DNA of 64,000 nt from Strongylocentrotus droebachiensis (taxonomy: Eukaryota > Echinodermata > Echinoidea > Camarodonta > Strongylocentrotidae): contig JAVYIG010001822.1 of assembly GCA_035222895.1 (NCBI GenBank), forward strand, positions 186,001 to 250,000, in the 5' to 3' direction. The notes beneath the pieces were generated by a model that was not told the origin of the DNA, searched no databases, and saw nothing but the letters and a program-made list of their open reading frames with translations. Below are positions 1 to 11,026 of this stretch, piece after piece. Numbering within the stretch: the first letter of the stretch is position 1; the number at the start of each line of letters is the position of its first letter. The translations under genes and the position numbers were made by a program.

Positions 1-154
1 GGGGGGGGGGGGGGTTTCACAAAACTTGTCATCAGTGACAAATGGCAGTTTTTGTTAAAAGCTACTGAAATCCTTGCTTCTGATTGGTTATCAACAGATT
101 TGTCACTGATTTTGGTCATTTGCCAATGAAAAAAAGCTTTGTGAAACAGGACCC
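1..154. mobile_element. FST-like MITE with poly-G at its outer end (left edge cut by window)
   Basis: The two ends are inverted copies: the left reads GTTTCACAAAACTTGTCATC and the right ends in GCTTTGTGAAACAGGACCC, with TCAGTGACAAAT also present near the left end and inverted near the right end. A run of 14 G stands directly outside the left end. The internal motif AGCTACTGAAATC recurs in the nested element at 38049-38199. There is no coding capacity. The left TSD lies outside the window, so the superfamily is open. Confidence 0.6.
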
Positions 155-559
155 AAGGAGATGAAGATTCTTGAGATATTCTGACAATGGAGAAGCAGGA
201 AGGGATAACAGGTGGATAGCGGACAACTTTGACAAAACACTGCCTTTAGCAAGAGAACAGTTGCTACATGAAGCTAATAATACACTATTCATGTCATCCG
301 TTGAGAGCCAGAGGGACGTTAAAGTCAGTGTAAAATGATGTATTAATGGCCTTCTACCTCTGAGAAGGAGATATCATCAATAATAAGTAGATGGTATGAG
401 GTGCAATATAAAATCATGCTATCAAGTATGTTTACATCAGGTCTAGATAGTTATTCACTTCATTCACATCGTTTCAGCAGGTTGTGTTACAGGATTGTAT
501 AGCAAATTTCAATGTCATTTTAATTAAATAAGATTTCAGCAGGATGTTTTACTTAAAAG
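155..559. other. Unassigned sequence with one HP60 foldback
   Basis: No gene is seen. A diverged HP60 foldback lies at 300-364: GAGAGCCAGAGGGACGTTAA on the left, and TATTAATGGCCTTCTACCTC on the right as its rough inverse. The rest shows no repeat or coding signal that I recognise. Confidence 0.5.
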
Positions 560-991
560 CAGAGCTGCCAACCTCTGAAACCAAAATCAGTAATCTGAAA
601 GCTAAAAATCAGTAATTTTGGATGGAAATCAGTAATTTCAAGCGCGGCGCTTTCAACATCAAGAAGACTGCATTTGCACGTACATTGTAGAGCTGCACAC
701 AATACCACAACACAAACTACTAGTACCATGGTAATAGCATCACTCTGAATGACAGGACTTGAAGTAAAAACAAGAACATTCTGTTTATAACATCATTTTA
801 AGTGCTATAAAAAAAACAATGGTTATTAGAGGATTGATGTATCATTACCCTGTTTCACTTACGTGTGTATATTCACTTCAGGTTTTTACAATTAACATAG
901 AGGCTCTACAAACATAATGGAACAACTCTTACCTAAGTAACATAACTCATTTAACTGTCCAGTCACACTGTATGCTTGCTTGCTTGCTTTC

Positions 992-1558
992 TCACTGTTT
1001 GCAGAAACACAATGCAGCTCCCTTACATTTGGTTAAGAGTTTATCACTGAATTGCATGTCATAATATGTGCAAATCATAAATGCTGAAAACGCGATGTTG
1101 TGCTCTATCAAAAATTGAGTAAACTTCACTTCGGCGTTCGTGACAGAATTGTCCTTTGCGACGAAAAACTGGGCGATGTCATGACTGCGGGAATTGGAAC
1201 TTGCCTCCGCCGCTGCAGTCCGGTGCTTCACCGACTTCAGATGTAGGCCTACCTGGATATCGTTCGAACCGCCATGACCAATTCCAAAATCGGATGAGCA
1301 ATGTGTACAACAGGCACTGTTTGTATTCCTTTTCGACGGAACAATGCATGACCATTTCTTGGTGTAATCACCTGAGAAGGTTTGCAGTTTTTTAGAACGC
1401 TTCTTCGATGAAGTTGAAGTCATTTTTCTCCGTCGGTTACTCGAAGTTTGACGCGACCACGGCCGACCTGCTGCACATGCGGTAGTGTAACACTCGGCCA
1501 ATGCATATTTCGTCCAGATAAATATCGTGCCACTTGTTTCAGCACATCCACCATGCAT
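992..1558 (-). pseudogene. Transposase N-terminal fragment with BED-like zinc finger
   Basis: An open frame of 188 residues inside Fam6 copy 1. Residues about 50-58 are basic (KKRSKKLQ), followed by the aromatic segment KKWSCIVPSKR. A finger of the form Cys84-x2-Cys87-x18-His106-x5-His112 follows and contains SDFGIGHGGSNDIQ. Next comes DIAQFFVAKDNSVTNAEVKF and an LIEHNIAFSAF helix. This order of finger, FF, AEVKF, HNIAF resembles the N-terminal part of hAT-type transposases and related domesticated proteins. That match is from memory of the family. The expected DDE catalytic region and dimerisation domain are absent, and the frame stops soon after residue 170. The first 45 residues look unrelated, so the true start is uncertain. 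It is a relic, not a host gene. Confidence 0.7.
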
Positions 1559-1770
1559 GCGCTTTCGTATCGGTCAAAACTTTGTGTGTCAGCTCATTCA
1601 AAATTTATTCGTGTATCATATTTTGTTATCAACAATGAAAAGGGGTATATGAATAAAATGAAATGAATAAACATGATCCAACAAATAATGTGAAATAAAA
1701 CACAATGACAATAATTGTTGAATATAAATTCAAGTTTAATCAAGGAAGTACATTCATTTTCCTTATGACA

Positions 1771-1813
1771 ATTATCATCATCATCATCATCATCATCATC
1801 ATCTTCATCATTA
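1771..1813. repeat. (ATC)n microsatellite
   Basis: Near-perfect ATC repeats with one ATCTTC interruption, inside Fam6 copy 1. Confidence 0.9.
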
Positions 1814-2303
1814 GTCGAGTCGTACTTTTATTATCATAACAATGAGAACCCATCACTAAGGGGAAAAAATTGTAGACCTGCTATAAACTACACATGGACA
1901 TGGTACCGTACGGGTTGGTTTGCAAGGTGGCTAAATGGATTTGGGACGAGTTTGCCGTCTCCCCGATATATATTGCATGCTGAAAGCTAGCACACGCAGC
2001 CCATATAGGCAGGGGCGGTGTGCATATCTTTCGATGGTAGCTACATGTGTGTGCAGTGGTCGTGGCTGAGGCGCGGATGATATTTCCGTGCGCTCAAAAG
2101 TTAACCACCGGGCCGAGGCCCGGGAAGTATCGCGATCATTACCGCTAAAACACTCGCATATGCATAATGCATGTGTTAATACATAGGCATGTCCAGAAAT
2201 CGGGGAATCCGTAATTTTTGAAGGGGTTTCCGTGCTTCCGTAATTGCCGTTGATTTCCGTACCAATTACGGAAAATCCGTACTAGTTGGCAGCTCTGTAA
2301 AAG

Positions 2304-3623
2304 GCTAGACGATTATTAGGTTTCTTTTGGAAATAGAAATCTGATTTTTCTTATAAAATACAAAGTTGTTGCCAAGGTTACTTTTACTTTTAAAGATGGA
2401 GTTCTGAATTTGAAATTCAACAAAAAACATCAATCTATACAATTTCATGTCCATAAGTGAACTGAGGATCATGAAAGAGATATACAACAATTTAAGGTTG
2501 TGACATGAATAATTGTAATACAATTTCAATGTTTAAACTGGCTTCTCTATTCAATTGATGATTCAAGGCACTGAAAACTTAAAGGGAAATGCTATCCTAA
2601 TACCATGGTTGTGTTTGATTGGTTAAAATTTAAGGAGTTGTGAATTCTAAACATCAATCACTACTGCTTTGTTCTTGAATTGGCAGCATAATGCAATTTA
2701 ATTATATTCATTATGTAAAGAAGCATCTGAATACTTAGCTTGTTAAACATTGTACAGTCATAAATTAATGATATAATATATAATGGGATTGGGCTATAAT
2801 GGTATAGGCAAGTGTGATATAGCATGGTATCTCTTATGAAAGAGCAAAGGATAAAGAAATGGATATTGACTTCTTATCATAATCTCCCATGATGAATATG
2901 AATCCGTAGTATCACTATCAGACTGAATTATTTTTCACTATAAAACCAAGAACAAAAATAGGTAACGATGGGGTGGACTTGCCTTGGACAGAGCTCAAAT
3001 TACAAACTCAGATTTGTTAAATACTCTCTGATGTGCATGTATACTCCGATGTATGACAATACAGAAGTAATACAATTAAAACTCACTATCTCTTTTAACG
3101 GACCAATATACATGCAAATAGCGCACCGATATATAGGCAAGGATGCAAGGATGCGTGAGCTAGAACAGCAATCAAAATGTATGAGGTGGTCAAAACAAAG
3201 AAAATAGGTCATTTTTCTTCCTCAGGGTTTGTTTGAGTGCATGGCATGGCATATCTAACCTGTTCATCACTCATTATGGAGACGAGGCAGTCCATCAAAA
3301 ATTCTCTCAAAACGAAGCCAAGGTTTTAATTCAGTCTCGAAACTTGGCTATCTTATGCTGGCTGAAAAATTAGATTCAACAGAATCCAACAGTGAATACA
3401 TGTAATTAAGGCTACAAACAAACACTGTCAGCCGGATATGTTTGATCGTAATGTATGATAGCTGATTATAAGCTAAAAAAGTAGATATCAGATTATCTGT
3501 TTTATCAACAAGTTTTCATAACTTTGTTTCCATTTTCCTGGTCAGATTACCCTATTTACAACAGGATACTCAAATCAAAGAAGGTTTACATGAAGCAAAT
3601 TTTTTGGTAAAATGCATTTCCAT
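2304..3623. other. Unassigned sequence, no gene seen
   Basis: AT-rich DNA without recognisable repeats, coding signal or RNA gene. Short open frames here (for example near 2305-2529 and 2968-3212) exist on both strands over the same bases and show no protein-like composition. Confidence 0.5.
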
Positions 3624-3627
3624 TTAA

Positions 3628-3815
3628 AGACTATCTGCCCTAGTTTGGTCAGGAGGGAATAGACCTCCCAGCAAGGTTACTGGCAGGTGGTTATCTCATC
3701 AAATAAGCTCTCAATTAACATTAAAACAGGGGACCATGGGGAACCGACGGGTACCGCTTAGGCATTGTTGGCTATATAGAGGGCGGAAGTAGCTTCACGT
3801 AGTGCAGTCCTGCTC
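3628..3815 (-). mobile_element. TT-B MITE, inverted copy
   Basis: Reverse-complement copy of the TT-B family, with the motif AGTGCAGTCCTGCT at the right end and GACTATCTGCCCTAG at the left. TTAA precedes the left end (3624-3627); the right TTAA has decayed to CTAA. It shares GCAGGTGGTTATCTCATC and CAACAATGCCTAA (inverted) with copies at 13512, 17638 and 35845. It directly abuts TT-C at 3819. Confidence 0.75.
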
Positions 3816-3818
3816 TAA

Positions 3819-4178
3819 AGTGACTCGGTAACATTGCCTCAGATTCTGAAACAAAATCCTGGATTAAATAGCTAATGCTGCATTCATAATTATAAACTTT
3901 TTAGGTCAGTCAGGAATCCCATGACTTTTACAAGCCTATCACCTGTCTGATTATCAAGATATCTACGATTGGAAATCAAAATCAAATTTTTGTGTTTTCC
4001 TAACGGTTTCTATAACACTACAGTCTATTGGGGAAAATGAGTATGGTAAAACCGGTCACTCACAGATTTTTACTTTTCACTTTATGATATTTTGAAGGGC
4101 AATTTTTTTTTTGCTTCAATATTTCACCATATCACAGACACTGATAACACTCAGATTTAACGTTGTTAAACGATGCCT
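3819..4178 (+). mobile_element. TT-C repeat copy 1
   Basis: About 360 bp that recur in inverted orientation at 9080-9456. Shared stretches include ATTGCCTCAGATTCTGA, GACTTTTACAAGC/GCTTGTAAAAGTC and TCACCATATCACAGACACTG. The right edge reads GATGCCT followed by TTAA (4179-4182); the left edge follows CTAA. Only the outermost few bases look like inverted ends, so the class is inferred from the TTAA flanks. Confidence 0.65.
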
Positions 4179-4182
4179 TTAA

Positions 4183-4905
4183 GAGAACTCTGAATCTTTT
4201 AGTCTATGACCTAGCATAGTTGGAAGATGAAACATAAGGCGTAGCAAAAGAAGACCTCCTTTGAATTCCCATGAGCCCCTGCACCGTTTTAGTCCCCAGA
4301 AAATTGTCTAAACCTCATCTGATTAATCCAGCATTTAATACAATTACTGCGGTAGTGTGATAGTAAACAACACACGCGGGATGCAGAACATTGCGTACTC
4401 TGCTAATTGGCCATGCGTCATGGCGGCTCGGCCGTCGCGCTGGCTGGGTCTAAATTCTCTTCATTAGCTCGTCTCAATCAAAGGTTTGGGATGACAAAAA
4501 GCAAAAGTAATCTTCACCAACAGGCCTTGCATGATATTCAAAATGCACAAAATTTCCTCATCAGATTTAACTTGTGTAACAATCCATCGACCTGACGACC
4601 ATCTTTTCATTTTTAAAATACAGGAACAATTTTCTTTTAGAGCAATACCTGGTATGAAAGCTTAATGATTTGGTATGCCCACGCACTTTATAATTCTGTC
4701 ATGAAAATAGAGTGAATAAAATAATTGACCATTCAATTTGTTGTGATACATAAGGAATTTGAAAAGAACAACAACAGCATGAATAATGGATACCATCACT
4801 TTATTTCTGCTTTATCTATTTCAAAGGAAATGTAACCTGTAGCATAGTAAAATTGTGAGTGTCTTGTATTTTATTTAGAAAAATTGAAGAAATAATACAT
4901 GCTTT
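4183..4905. other. Unassigned sequence with a small GC-richer patch
   Basis: No gene is seen. A patch at about 4370-4460 is richer in CG dinucleotides than its surroundings (TGGCGGCTCGGCCGTCGCGC). No core promoter can be argued for from sequence alone. Confidence 0.4.
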
Positions 4906-5244
4906 TAGAGGCTGACTCCTATCAAACCTGTGCTTTAAAAAATGCATAACTTACGAAGGTCTTTTCTTTTTAGAAAACCTATAACAATATACTTTCCATT
5001 ATTTATTTTGAGTAGTGCTCCAAGGGAAAATGCACCTAAACAGCTTAATGATAATTTTGTACACACAAATTGGAGAATTTTCTGTTTCTTCATCACAATC
5101 CACCATTTAGTGATCTCATGTTTCCAACATTCATAACTCTCTAACTATTGGTCCGATTTATCTCCAACTTTCGCCATTAAGTTTCTCTTACTTTTCTGCT
5201 TGAATCATATAAATGAATTTATAACAAAGGTTGAATTGCCCCTG
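4906..5244 (-). mobile_element. TT-D MITE, inverted diverged copy
   Basis: In reverse complement this reads CAGGGGCAATTCAACCTTTG, then GAAAGTTGGAGATAAATCGG, ACCAATAGTTAGAGAGTTAT and GGAGCACTACTCAAAATAAA. The same blocks occur in the same order in the longer copy at 55480-56020. The ends are eroded and flanking TTAA is not preserved, so the left boundary is approximate. Confidence 0.6.
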
Positions 5245-5290
5245 TAGCTCTCAGCAGATTTTTCCAATATTCAAGTTTGAGGTTCTTTAA

Positions 5291-5656
5291 AGGTAAAGAC
5301 CAGTATTGGAAACCCCCAATTTCAAAAAATGAAATGGAAGCTCTCATTACCAATCATGTGAAAGAATATGTTTTGACTAATACATGATGATAAAAAAATT
5401 GCTGGGAAACCGCCTACTAATTCATATATTTGGTAAATTTGTTTCTCTCATGGTCTGGTGAGAGATATAGGGTAGTCCCATATACATCTTTCTGTGTATA
5501 GTGCTTGTAACTTTATGAAGAATGGGCCAAATTTCTTATCATTTTGATGATTCCAGAACCTTGCAGAGGCTAGATGCTAGATGATCAACCTTTTCTGATC
5601 GATTCCACAACGTTTCTTTCACAATGCAATCGCATGACCATTACTGGTCTTTACCT
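5291..5656 (+). mobile_element. TT-A MITE copy (intact ends)
   Basis: A 366-bp element whose ends are inverted: AGGTAAAGACCAGTATTGG and CCATTACTGGTCTTTACCT. It is flanked on both sides by TTAA (5287-5290 and 5657-5660). Nearly identical copies lie at 39194-39560 and, inverted, at 45791-46157. It is non-coding. TTAA targets are used by piggyBac and Kolobok transposases (established knowledge); no transposase is in the window. Confidence 0.88.
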
Positions 5657-5709
5657 TTAATGAATTGAGAATCACAAACTGCACATACAAGGATCAAATG
5701 AGCTACTTT

Positions 5710-6040
5710 AGGCCTGTCCTCATCAGCTTGAGTTTGCAAAATAGCCTGCTATTTCTGATTCGGGAAATTAGTCTGAAGTTACAAATCGCGCCTTCATCGG
5801 CTCAAGAAATTTGCTCAGTGTTCACGCATAGTGCAAGTCTTTGGGCTGGTGAAGGCGCACCGGACAAATAGCGGGCTATTGTGCAAACTAGCCCAAGATA
5901 TCTTGGGAAGATTTCCTGAGCGAATGGCTCTCTATTTGCATCTTCACCTACCAAATAGCCCGCTATTTGGTGATCGGGCTAGTTTCCTGAATCAGAAAAT
6001 GAAGGCTATTTGGCAAACTTGAGCTGATGAGGACAGGCCT
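5710..6040. mobile_element. Long-TIR MITE with 3-bp TSD
   Basis: A 331-bp element with inverted ends of nearly 40 bp: AGGCCTGTCCTCATCAGCTT on the left and its inverse AAGCTGATGAGGACAGGCCT on the right (written 5' to 3' as AGCTGATGAGGACAGGCCT, 6022-6040). The flanks carry TTT on both sides (5707-5709, 6041-6043). Inner palindromes built on AAATAGC and GCTATTT give a foldback character. Non-coding; superfamily unknown. Confidence 0.8.
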
Positions 6041-6047
6041 TTTGAGA

Positions 6048-6142
6048 GAAATGGCTGCCCCCCTGCTACCCTGTAATGACTACTCAGTGTTGATGAGGGG
6101 TGGGGCTGCCCCCCTGCTACCCTGCTACCGACTACTCATACC
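6048..6142 (+). repeat. Local tandem duplication
   Basis: GGCTGCCCCCCTGCTACCCTG and a following GACTACTCA occur twice about 55 bp apart. A small duplication next to the MITE at 5710-6040. Confidence 0.6.
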
Positions 6143-6603
6143 CATAGGGGTTGGTCTTTTTTGAAGAGCTAGTGAGACTCGTAATCATTGATGTCTGCCT
6201 CTCAGGCCCCTACCTCATCGTCCAATCAAATTACTTTAAATTCAATATTCTACTCCGTTACTCGCTCCAGATTAAAGGCTGTCCTCAGTTCTTGTAATAA
6301 TAAAAAACGTAAAATTCTCAAAATCAAAGACCCTCCCCCCAAAAAAATTACACTACATGCTAAAAGCACCACAAACAAATGTTGTCCAATACTAGTAATT
6401 GATATATATATTGATATAATTGCAGCGTTTGGGAACAAAGAAAATACCAGCGTCTGTTGATAAAACATAGTAAATTTTATGAAACACTAAACTGTGAATA
6501 TTTTCAACATGATTTGAGAAGGATTTTGTCATTCAGAAACTTGTTTGCAGGTCCAAACGACCATACAAAACAACCATAACAAATATACAGAGCAAAAATG
6601 CAG

Positions 6604-6619
6604 CCCCCCCCCCCCCCCC
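6604..6619. repeat. Poly-C tract (16 C)
   Basis: Uninterrupted run of C; one of about ten G/C homopolymer runs in the window. Confidence 0.95.
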
Positions 6620-6871
6620 GAGTTCTTAAACCTGTGTCAAAACAATGAAAATTACAAGAATCATCTACTCACAAATGCATATTTTAAATGACGAGGCCCT
6701 GAAATGTGTAAACTCTTTGTAAAATGACACAAATATATGCTCTTTTGGTTATAGGCACATGATTTGTAACTCTTCATGGGTTCAATTGATGGTGTTAATC
6801 AAAACATGAATAGAATATATTTAGCTAAAACAAGAAAAGACATATTTCTATGTCAAGAGATATGACTTTAA

Positions 6872-7257
6872 AGATAAACTCCAGTTCTGGTAAAAAAAAG
6901 AACATTACTTCTCACAGAATCAAACAAAACTTACACTGAATGTTCAAGATTACAAATAAATGACATGTGCCAAACTATTTTGGAAGAAAATGTATACTGG
7001 CTGAGTAATGAGCATAGAAAGACAAGGAAATCAAGGTAGTACAAAGCCCCGACACCATGTGTGTTGTCCCATATATAGCTTTCTGTGTACAGTGCTTGTT
7101 ACTTTACCAAGACTCGGTCAAATTTATTATGATTTTGATGACTCCAGAACCTTGCAGTGCACACCAATACTTACATGCTACATGATCAACTGTTTCTGAT
7201 CCATTCCACACCTTTTCTTTCACAATGCATTCGCATTACCAGAACTAAAGTTTATCT
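6872..7257 (-). mobile_element. TT-A' MITE copy
   Basis: A 386-bp member of a TT-A subfamily. The left end AGATAAACTCCAGTTCTGG mirrors the right end CCAGAACTAAAGTTTATCT, and TTAA flanks both sides (6868-6871, 7258-7261). The inner part GTACAGTGCTTGTTACTTTA and CCAGAACCTTGCAG matches TT-A. Confidence 0.82.
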
Positions 7258-7439
7258 TTAATGCCCATGTGCACATATGTTATACATATTATGTGAGAAT
7301 TGTGAATCTGAGGCAGCATATTATTTGTGAAGGTTTTCATTCATTACAGAGGGCCATGAAAGTACTCAAAACATGACAAGGTGATTAGGTGTGTGACCAT
7401 TACAAGCAGAACAAAACCTTTGGATGTAAAAAAGTGGTA

Positions 7440-7765
7440 TACCGGTATGCAGGCCTGATAAAAACTTGATTTAAATCAGTTTCTAGATTTTTTTTTGATT
7501 TTTCCCGATTTTTTTCTTCTTCCTGATTAAAAAAAAAAAAAAAAAAAAAATCTTCTTCCTTCTTTTATCCCCGATTGTCATGATTTCCCCGTTATTTTCT
7601 TTAATCTTCCCTATTTTGCCCTATTTTTTCCCCAATTTTCTTACTCGAAAGGGGGGAATGTTGTTAGATGCCATTTTTTTCCCGCGAATCCTCTACTCTT
7701 TTTTTTACTCAAGGGGGCCGTGGTTGAGGGGAAAACAAAAAACCTTTTTTTTTTTTTAGTGCTCA
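7440..7765. repeat. Low-complexity T/C-rich and poly-A region
   Basis: Repeated GATTTTT and CCCGATTTTT strings, a 22-base A run at 7529-7550 and a T run near 7746-7759. Possibly a decayed transposon end (GATTTAAATCAG at about 7469), but boundaries cannot be fixed. Confidence 0.5.
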
Positions 7766-8624
7766 CTATTACCCCTGTATAATGTTATATGCATATCAAA
7801 ACTGGTAGGAAAATATGGGGTCATGAAGCATTTATTGTCTGGAATCAAACAAAACAAAAAATAATTGAAACATACTTTTTCCTCATCACTTCTCTTCCAA
7901 CCTCCTCTGTCTCTCCATCAAATCCAGCAACCTCCCACTCTGATATTGCTTCTCAGACAAAAACATCATGGTCAAACATAAAGTGATAGCAATCATCGTT
8001 TCCTAATGTTTTTGTGTTTGATTCCGTATCCATTATGTTTGACCTTTCCTAGGTGCTGTGCCCTTTTACAGACTCAGAAAGAACTGCAAGGGACTACATC
8101 GATCGATCATTAGAGTTTCAATTTCGTTTGCATCATGCTCATTCTCTGTAAAGCTATTAAAGGGATGGCTCATGTTACAGATTGAAAGTATTCTACGGTT
8201 TACAAATTCTTTTCATTAAAGTGAAACGCTGTTTTTCTGTTCAAAACAGAAACAAAATTAACTTGTATTTATACTAAACTTATCTAAACATACTCCCATA
8301 CATTGTCGATTATACATACATTAATTTTATGCTTCTTGGTGCATGCAATTTTCACCAAGCTTTCATAATTTACTTCTAAGTTTGCTGGTACATCACCACA
8401 TTTGTGTATAGGATTCTGAATCTGATGTAGTCAATATCTAACAATAATGCTATCAGAGCGCTTCTTTTGAAATGCAGTTTCATTGTCGGCACTAAAAAAC
8501 GACCATTAAACCAATAAAAACAACATGCAATTTTATAACATATTGATCGTAAAAGAAATGTGATGTAACAATTACATGCCATTTTGGAACCTTCACTAGT
8601 CTGTATTATATCAAACAAAACAAA
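7766..8624. other. Unassigned sequence, no gene seen
   Basis: AT-rich DNA without recognisable repeats or protein-like reading frames. Confidence 0.45.
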
Positions 8625-8905
8625 GAGAATGAAAACAAGAAGAAAATGGAAGGAATGAAAACGAGAAGAAAATGGAGGAAATGATAACAAGAAGAAAATG
8701 GAGGGACTAAAATGAAGGAAATGAAAACAGGTAGAAAAATGGAGGGGACAAAAACCAAAAATGAAATGGAGGAATGAAAGGAAGAAGACAAAAATGGGAA
8801 TGAAAACAAGAAGAAATAGATGGACTGAACATAAGAAGAAAATGGAGGTATTGAAAACAACAAGAAAAATGGAGGGACTGATATCGAGGAGAAGATGGAG
8901 GGACT
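8625..8905 (+). repeat. Purine-rich minisatellite, unit about 28-30 bp
   Basis: Imperfect repeats of GAAAACAAGAAGAAAATGGAGG through the whole interval. Overlapping open frames on the minus strand here (F/S-rich) are by-products of the repeat. Confidence 0.8.
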
Positions 8906-9018
8906 GAAATCAATATCAACCAGAAGTTTATTATCCCACTTGATGTGTGCTGATTCCGCCATTATCCCTCGAGGTATATTCTGGATTGGGACCTGGCAGG
9001 GCTGATCCCACGCAGAGT

Positions 9019-9075
9019 CAGTTTGAAAGCCAGAAGGGCATTAGCTGTGTGTAAAAGGATGTGAGTTAATGCCCT
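9019..9075. repeat. HP60 foldback next to TT-C
   Basis: Left arm AGCCAGAAGGGCATTAGCT, right arm GAGTTAATGCCCT. The TT-C copy begins after TTAA at 9076-9079, so the distal part of the right arm appears cut by, or lost next to, that insertion. Confidence 0.65.
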
Positions 9076-9079
9076 TTAA

Positions 9080-9456
9080 AGGCATCGTGGCAACAATGTT
9101 AAATCTGAGATGCATGGTCCTGCGTGTTATCAGTGTCTGTGATATGGTGTAATATTGAAGCCCTAAAAAAATTGCGCTTCAAAATGATCATGAAGTGCCT
9201 CAAGAAAGTAAAAATATTTGAGTGACCGGTTTTACCTTACTCATTTTCCCCAATAGATTGTAGAATAATAAAAACTGTTAGAAAAAACAAAGAATGAAAT
9301 TTCAATTTCCAATCTTAAATATCTTGATAATCAGACAGGCGATCTGCTTGTAAAAGTCATCAGATTCCTGACTGACCTAAATATATAATTATGATTGCAG
9401 CATGAGCTAAATCCAGGATTTTGTTTCAGAATCTGAGGCAATGTTACTGAGTCACT
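9080..9456 (-). mobile_element. TT-C repeat copy 2
   Basis: Inverse of 3819-4178. The left edge AGGCATCG follows TTAA; the right edge GAGTCAC is followed by TTAT. Shared core: CAGTGTCTGTGATATGGTG, CTCATTTTCCCCAATAGA, GATAATCAGACAGGC. Confidence 0.68.
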
Positions 9457-9466
9457 TTATGACTCT

Positions 9467-9722
9467 CACAGATACAGAAAAGTATTGGTATGTTCAGAGC
9501 AAGAAAGACAATAGTTCTGTGTCAAAGGATATGAGTTAACATTCCATATGGCTCTATAAAGCAGATGTTGTAAAAACATATTTGTCAGTTCAAAGCCAGA
9601 AAGGTGTTAGCTCTGTGTAACACAGATTAATAGAACTGTATTACTCTGTTTAGAGACAGAAGGTTGTTAGCTCCGTGGTAAATGTTTATGCGTTAGCATC
9701 CTTATTGCTCTGGTCAAATTAA
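9467..9722. repeat. Cluster of three diverged HP60 foldbacks
   Basis: Arms such as TCAGAGCAAGAAAGACAATAG (9500 on), TTCAAAGCCAGAAAGGTGTT (9590 on) and TTTAGAGACAGAAGGTTGTT (9647 on) alternate with partial inverses such as GAGTTAACATTCC. The spacing suggests tandem spread of the hairpin. Confidence 0.6.
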
Positions 9723-9728
9723 TAGAAC

Positions 9729-10041
9729 AGGGGGGTGTTTCACAAAGATCCTAAGTTGAACTTATCTCTAAGTTGGACTTAAAAATTATGGAAAGCCATT
9801 AGCATCTTTGAAAATATTTTGTAAAAGTTATTTTGAAAGGCATTAATTGTTTATTCAAATCATTCATATTGTCTATCATCAAGGAGATTTCATGTTCTGG
9901 ATGTGGAATTCATAAAAAGTCCAAAATACTTGAATTTCTGCTTTTGAATATATTTCCTTTTAAGACTCCAATGGCTGTCCATAATTTTTAAGTCCAACTT
10001 AGAGTTAAGTTCTACTTAGGATCTTTGTGAAACACCCCCTG
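9729..10041. mobile_element. FST MITE copy 1 with long inverted ends
   Basis: The ends AGGGGGGTGTTTCACAAAGA and ATCTTTGTGAAACACCCCCT are inverted, and the similarity continues inward for about 70 bp (CCTAAGTTGAACTT; AAGTTGGACTTAAAAATTAT and inverses). A sister copy lies at 50125-50456. Non-coding. No clear TSD can be read. Confidence 0.85.
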
Positions 10042-10045
10042 TAAT

Positions 10046-10251
10046 CATCTGTTCAGAGCCAGAAAGGCATTCACTCTGAGTAAAAAGGTTAAGAGGGAAC
10101 GCTCATATAGCCCTAATCATAAACCATCTGGGTTTTAGCCAAAGGGCCATTAATTCATGTACTTAAACACAAAGTTAATGCCCTTCTTGCTTCAAACATA
10201 TGATACATACATTCAACTGCATTCATCTGCTCACAGCCAGAAGAGGGTTAA
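10046..10251. repeat. HP60 copies; the last is interrupted by a TT-A' fragment
   Basis: CAGAGCCAGAAAGGCATTCA at 10050, then AAAGGGCCATTAATTCATG with inverse AAAGTTAATGCCCTTCTTGC at about 10139-10192, then CACAGCCAGAAGAGGGTTAA ending at 10251. The last TTAA is exactly where the TT-A' fragment starts. Confidence 0.62.
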
Positions 10252-10447
10252 AGATAAGCGTGAGTTCTGGTAAGGACGGACAAAAAATGATCACAGAATC
10301 CAAAAAAACTTGCACTGAATGTTACAGATTACAAATAAATGACATATGTGCCAAACGATTTTGGTAGAGAATGTATAGGGGCAGAGTAATGAGAATAGAA
10401 AGATTAGAAAATGAAGGTACATGTAAGTAGGCCTGACACCATGTGCT
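10252..10447 (-). mobile_element. TT-A' MITE, half copy
   Basis: Begins AGATAAGCGTGAGTTCTGG after TTAA and matches the left half of the copy at 6872 through GACACCATGTG. The remaining half is missing. Truncated, non-coding. Confidence 0.75.
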
Positions 10448-10641
10448 TAACACAGGTCCTGATGTGCAAATGAGAGTTGTAGTTCTTATTGAAGATGATT
10501 TCCAGCAAGTTTTTGTGGCGTTGTTTTTATTTTACTGGTTCAAACAAACAATCAATCTACTGTAGGATAAGCAATCCGGAATGAATTATAGCCATGTTCT
10601 CTCGATATATGATGCCATACCAGAGCTCAAGATTGGCTTAA

Positions 10642-11022
10642 AGATAAAGACCAGTTATGGTCATGCGATTGCATTGTGAAAGAAAAGGTGTGGAATGGAT
10701 CAGAAAAAGTTGATCATGTAGCATGTAAGTATTGGTGTGTACTGCAAGGTTCTGGAGTCATCAAATCATAATAAATTTGACCCAGTCTTGGTAAAGTAAC
10801 AAGCTCTGTACACAGAAAGATGTACATGGGACTACACAAATGGTGTCGGGGCTACTAACCTTGATTTCCTTATCTTTCTATGCTCATAACTCAGCCAGTT
10901 TACTTTTTCTACCAAAATTGGTTGGCAATTGACATTTACTTTCACTCTTGAACATTCAGTGTAAGTTTCGTTTGATTCTGTGAGAATTCATTTTCTTTTT
11001 TTACCAGAACTCAAGTTTATCT
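10642..11022 (+). mobile_element. TT-A' MITE copy (intact ends)
   Basis: A 381-bp element from AGATAAAGACCAGTTATGG to ACCAGAACTCAAGTTTATCT, flanked by TTAA on both sides (10638-10641 and 11023-11026). It joins a TT-A-like left end to a TT-A'-like right end, as if the subfamilies recombine or grade into each other. Confidence 0.82.
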
Positions 11023-11026
11023 TTAA

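Larger units (their letters stand above)
560..2297. mobile_element. Fam6 copy 1: hAT-like DNA transposon with transposase remnant
   Basis: A 1738-bp element with inverted ends CAGAGCTGCCAAC and GTTGGCAGCTCTG, flanked on both sides by TAAAAG (554-559 and 2298-2303), a perfect 6-bp TSD. Subterminal repeats are AATCAGTAAT at the left and TCCGTAAT at the right. A minus-strand reading frame at 992-1558 encodes the N-terminal zinc-finger part of a transposase, and no catalytic region follows, so the copy cannot move by itself. The CAGAG terminus fits hAT elements. A 6-bp TSD is shorter than the 8 bp usual for hAT. Two other copies lie at 33689-34141 and 56325-57040. Confidence 0.88.

Noticed and set aside
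1156..1666. Plus-strand open frames over the Fam6 transposase fragment
   Set aside because: Antisense shadows of the minus-strand zinc-finger frame, without domain features.
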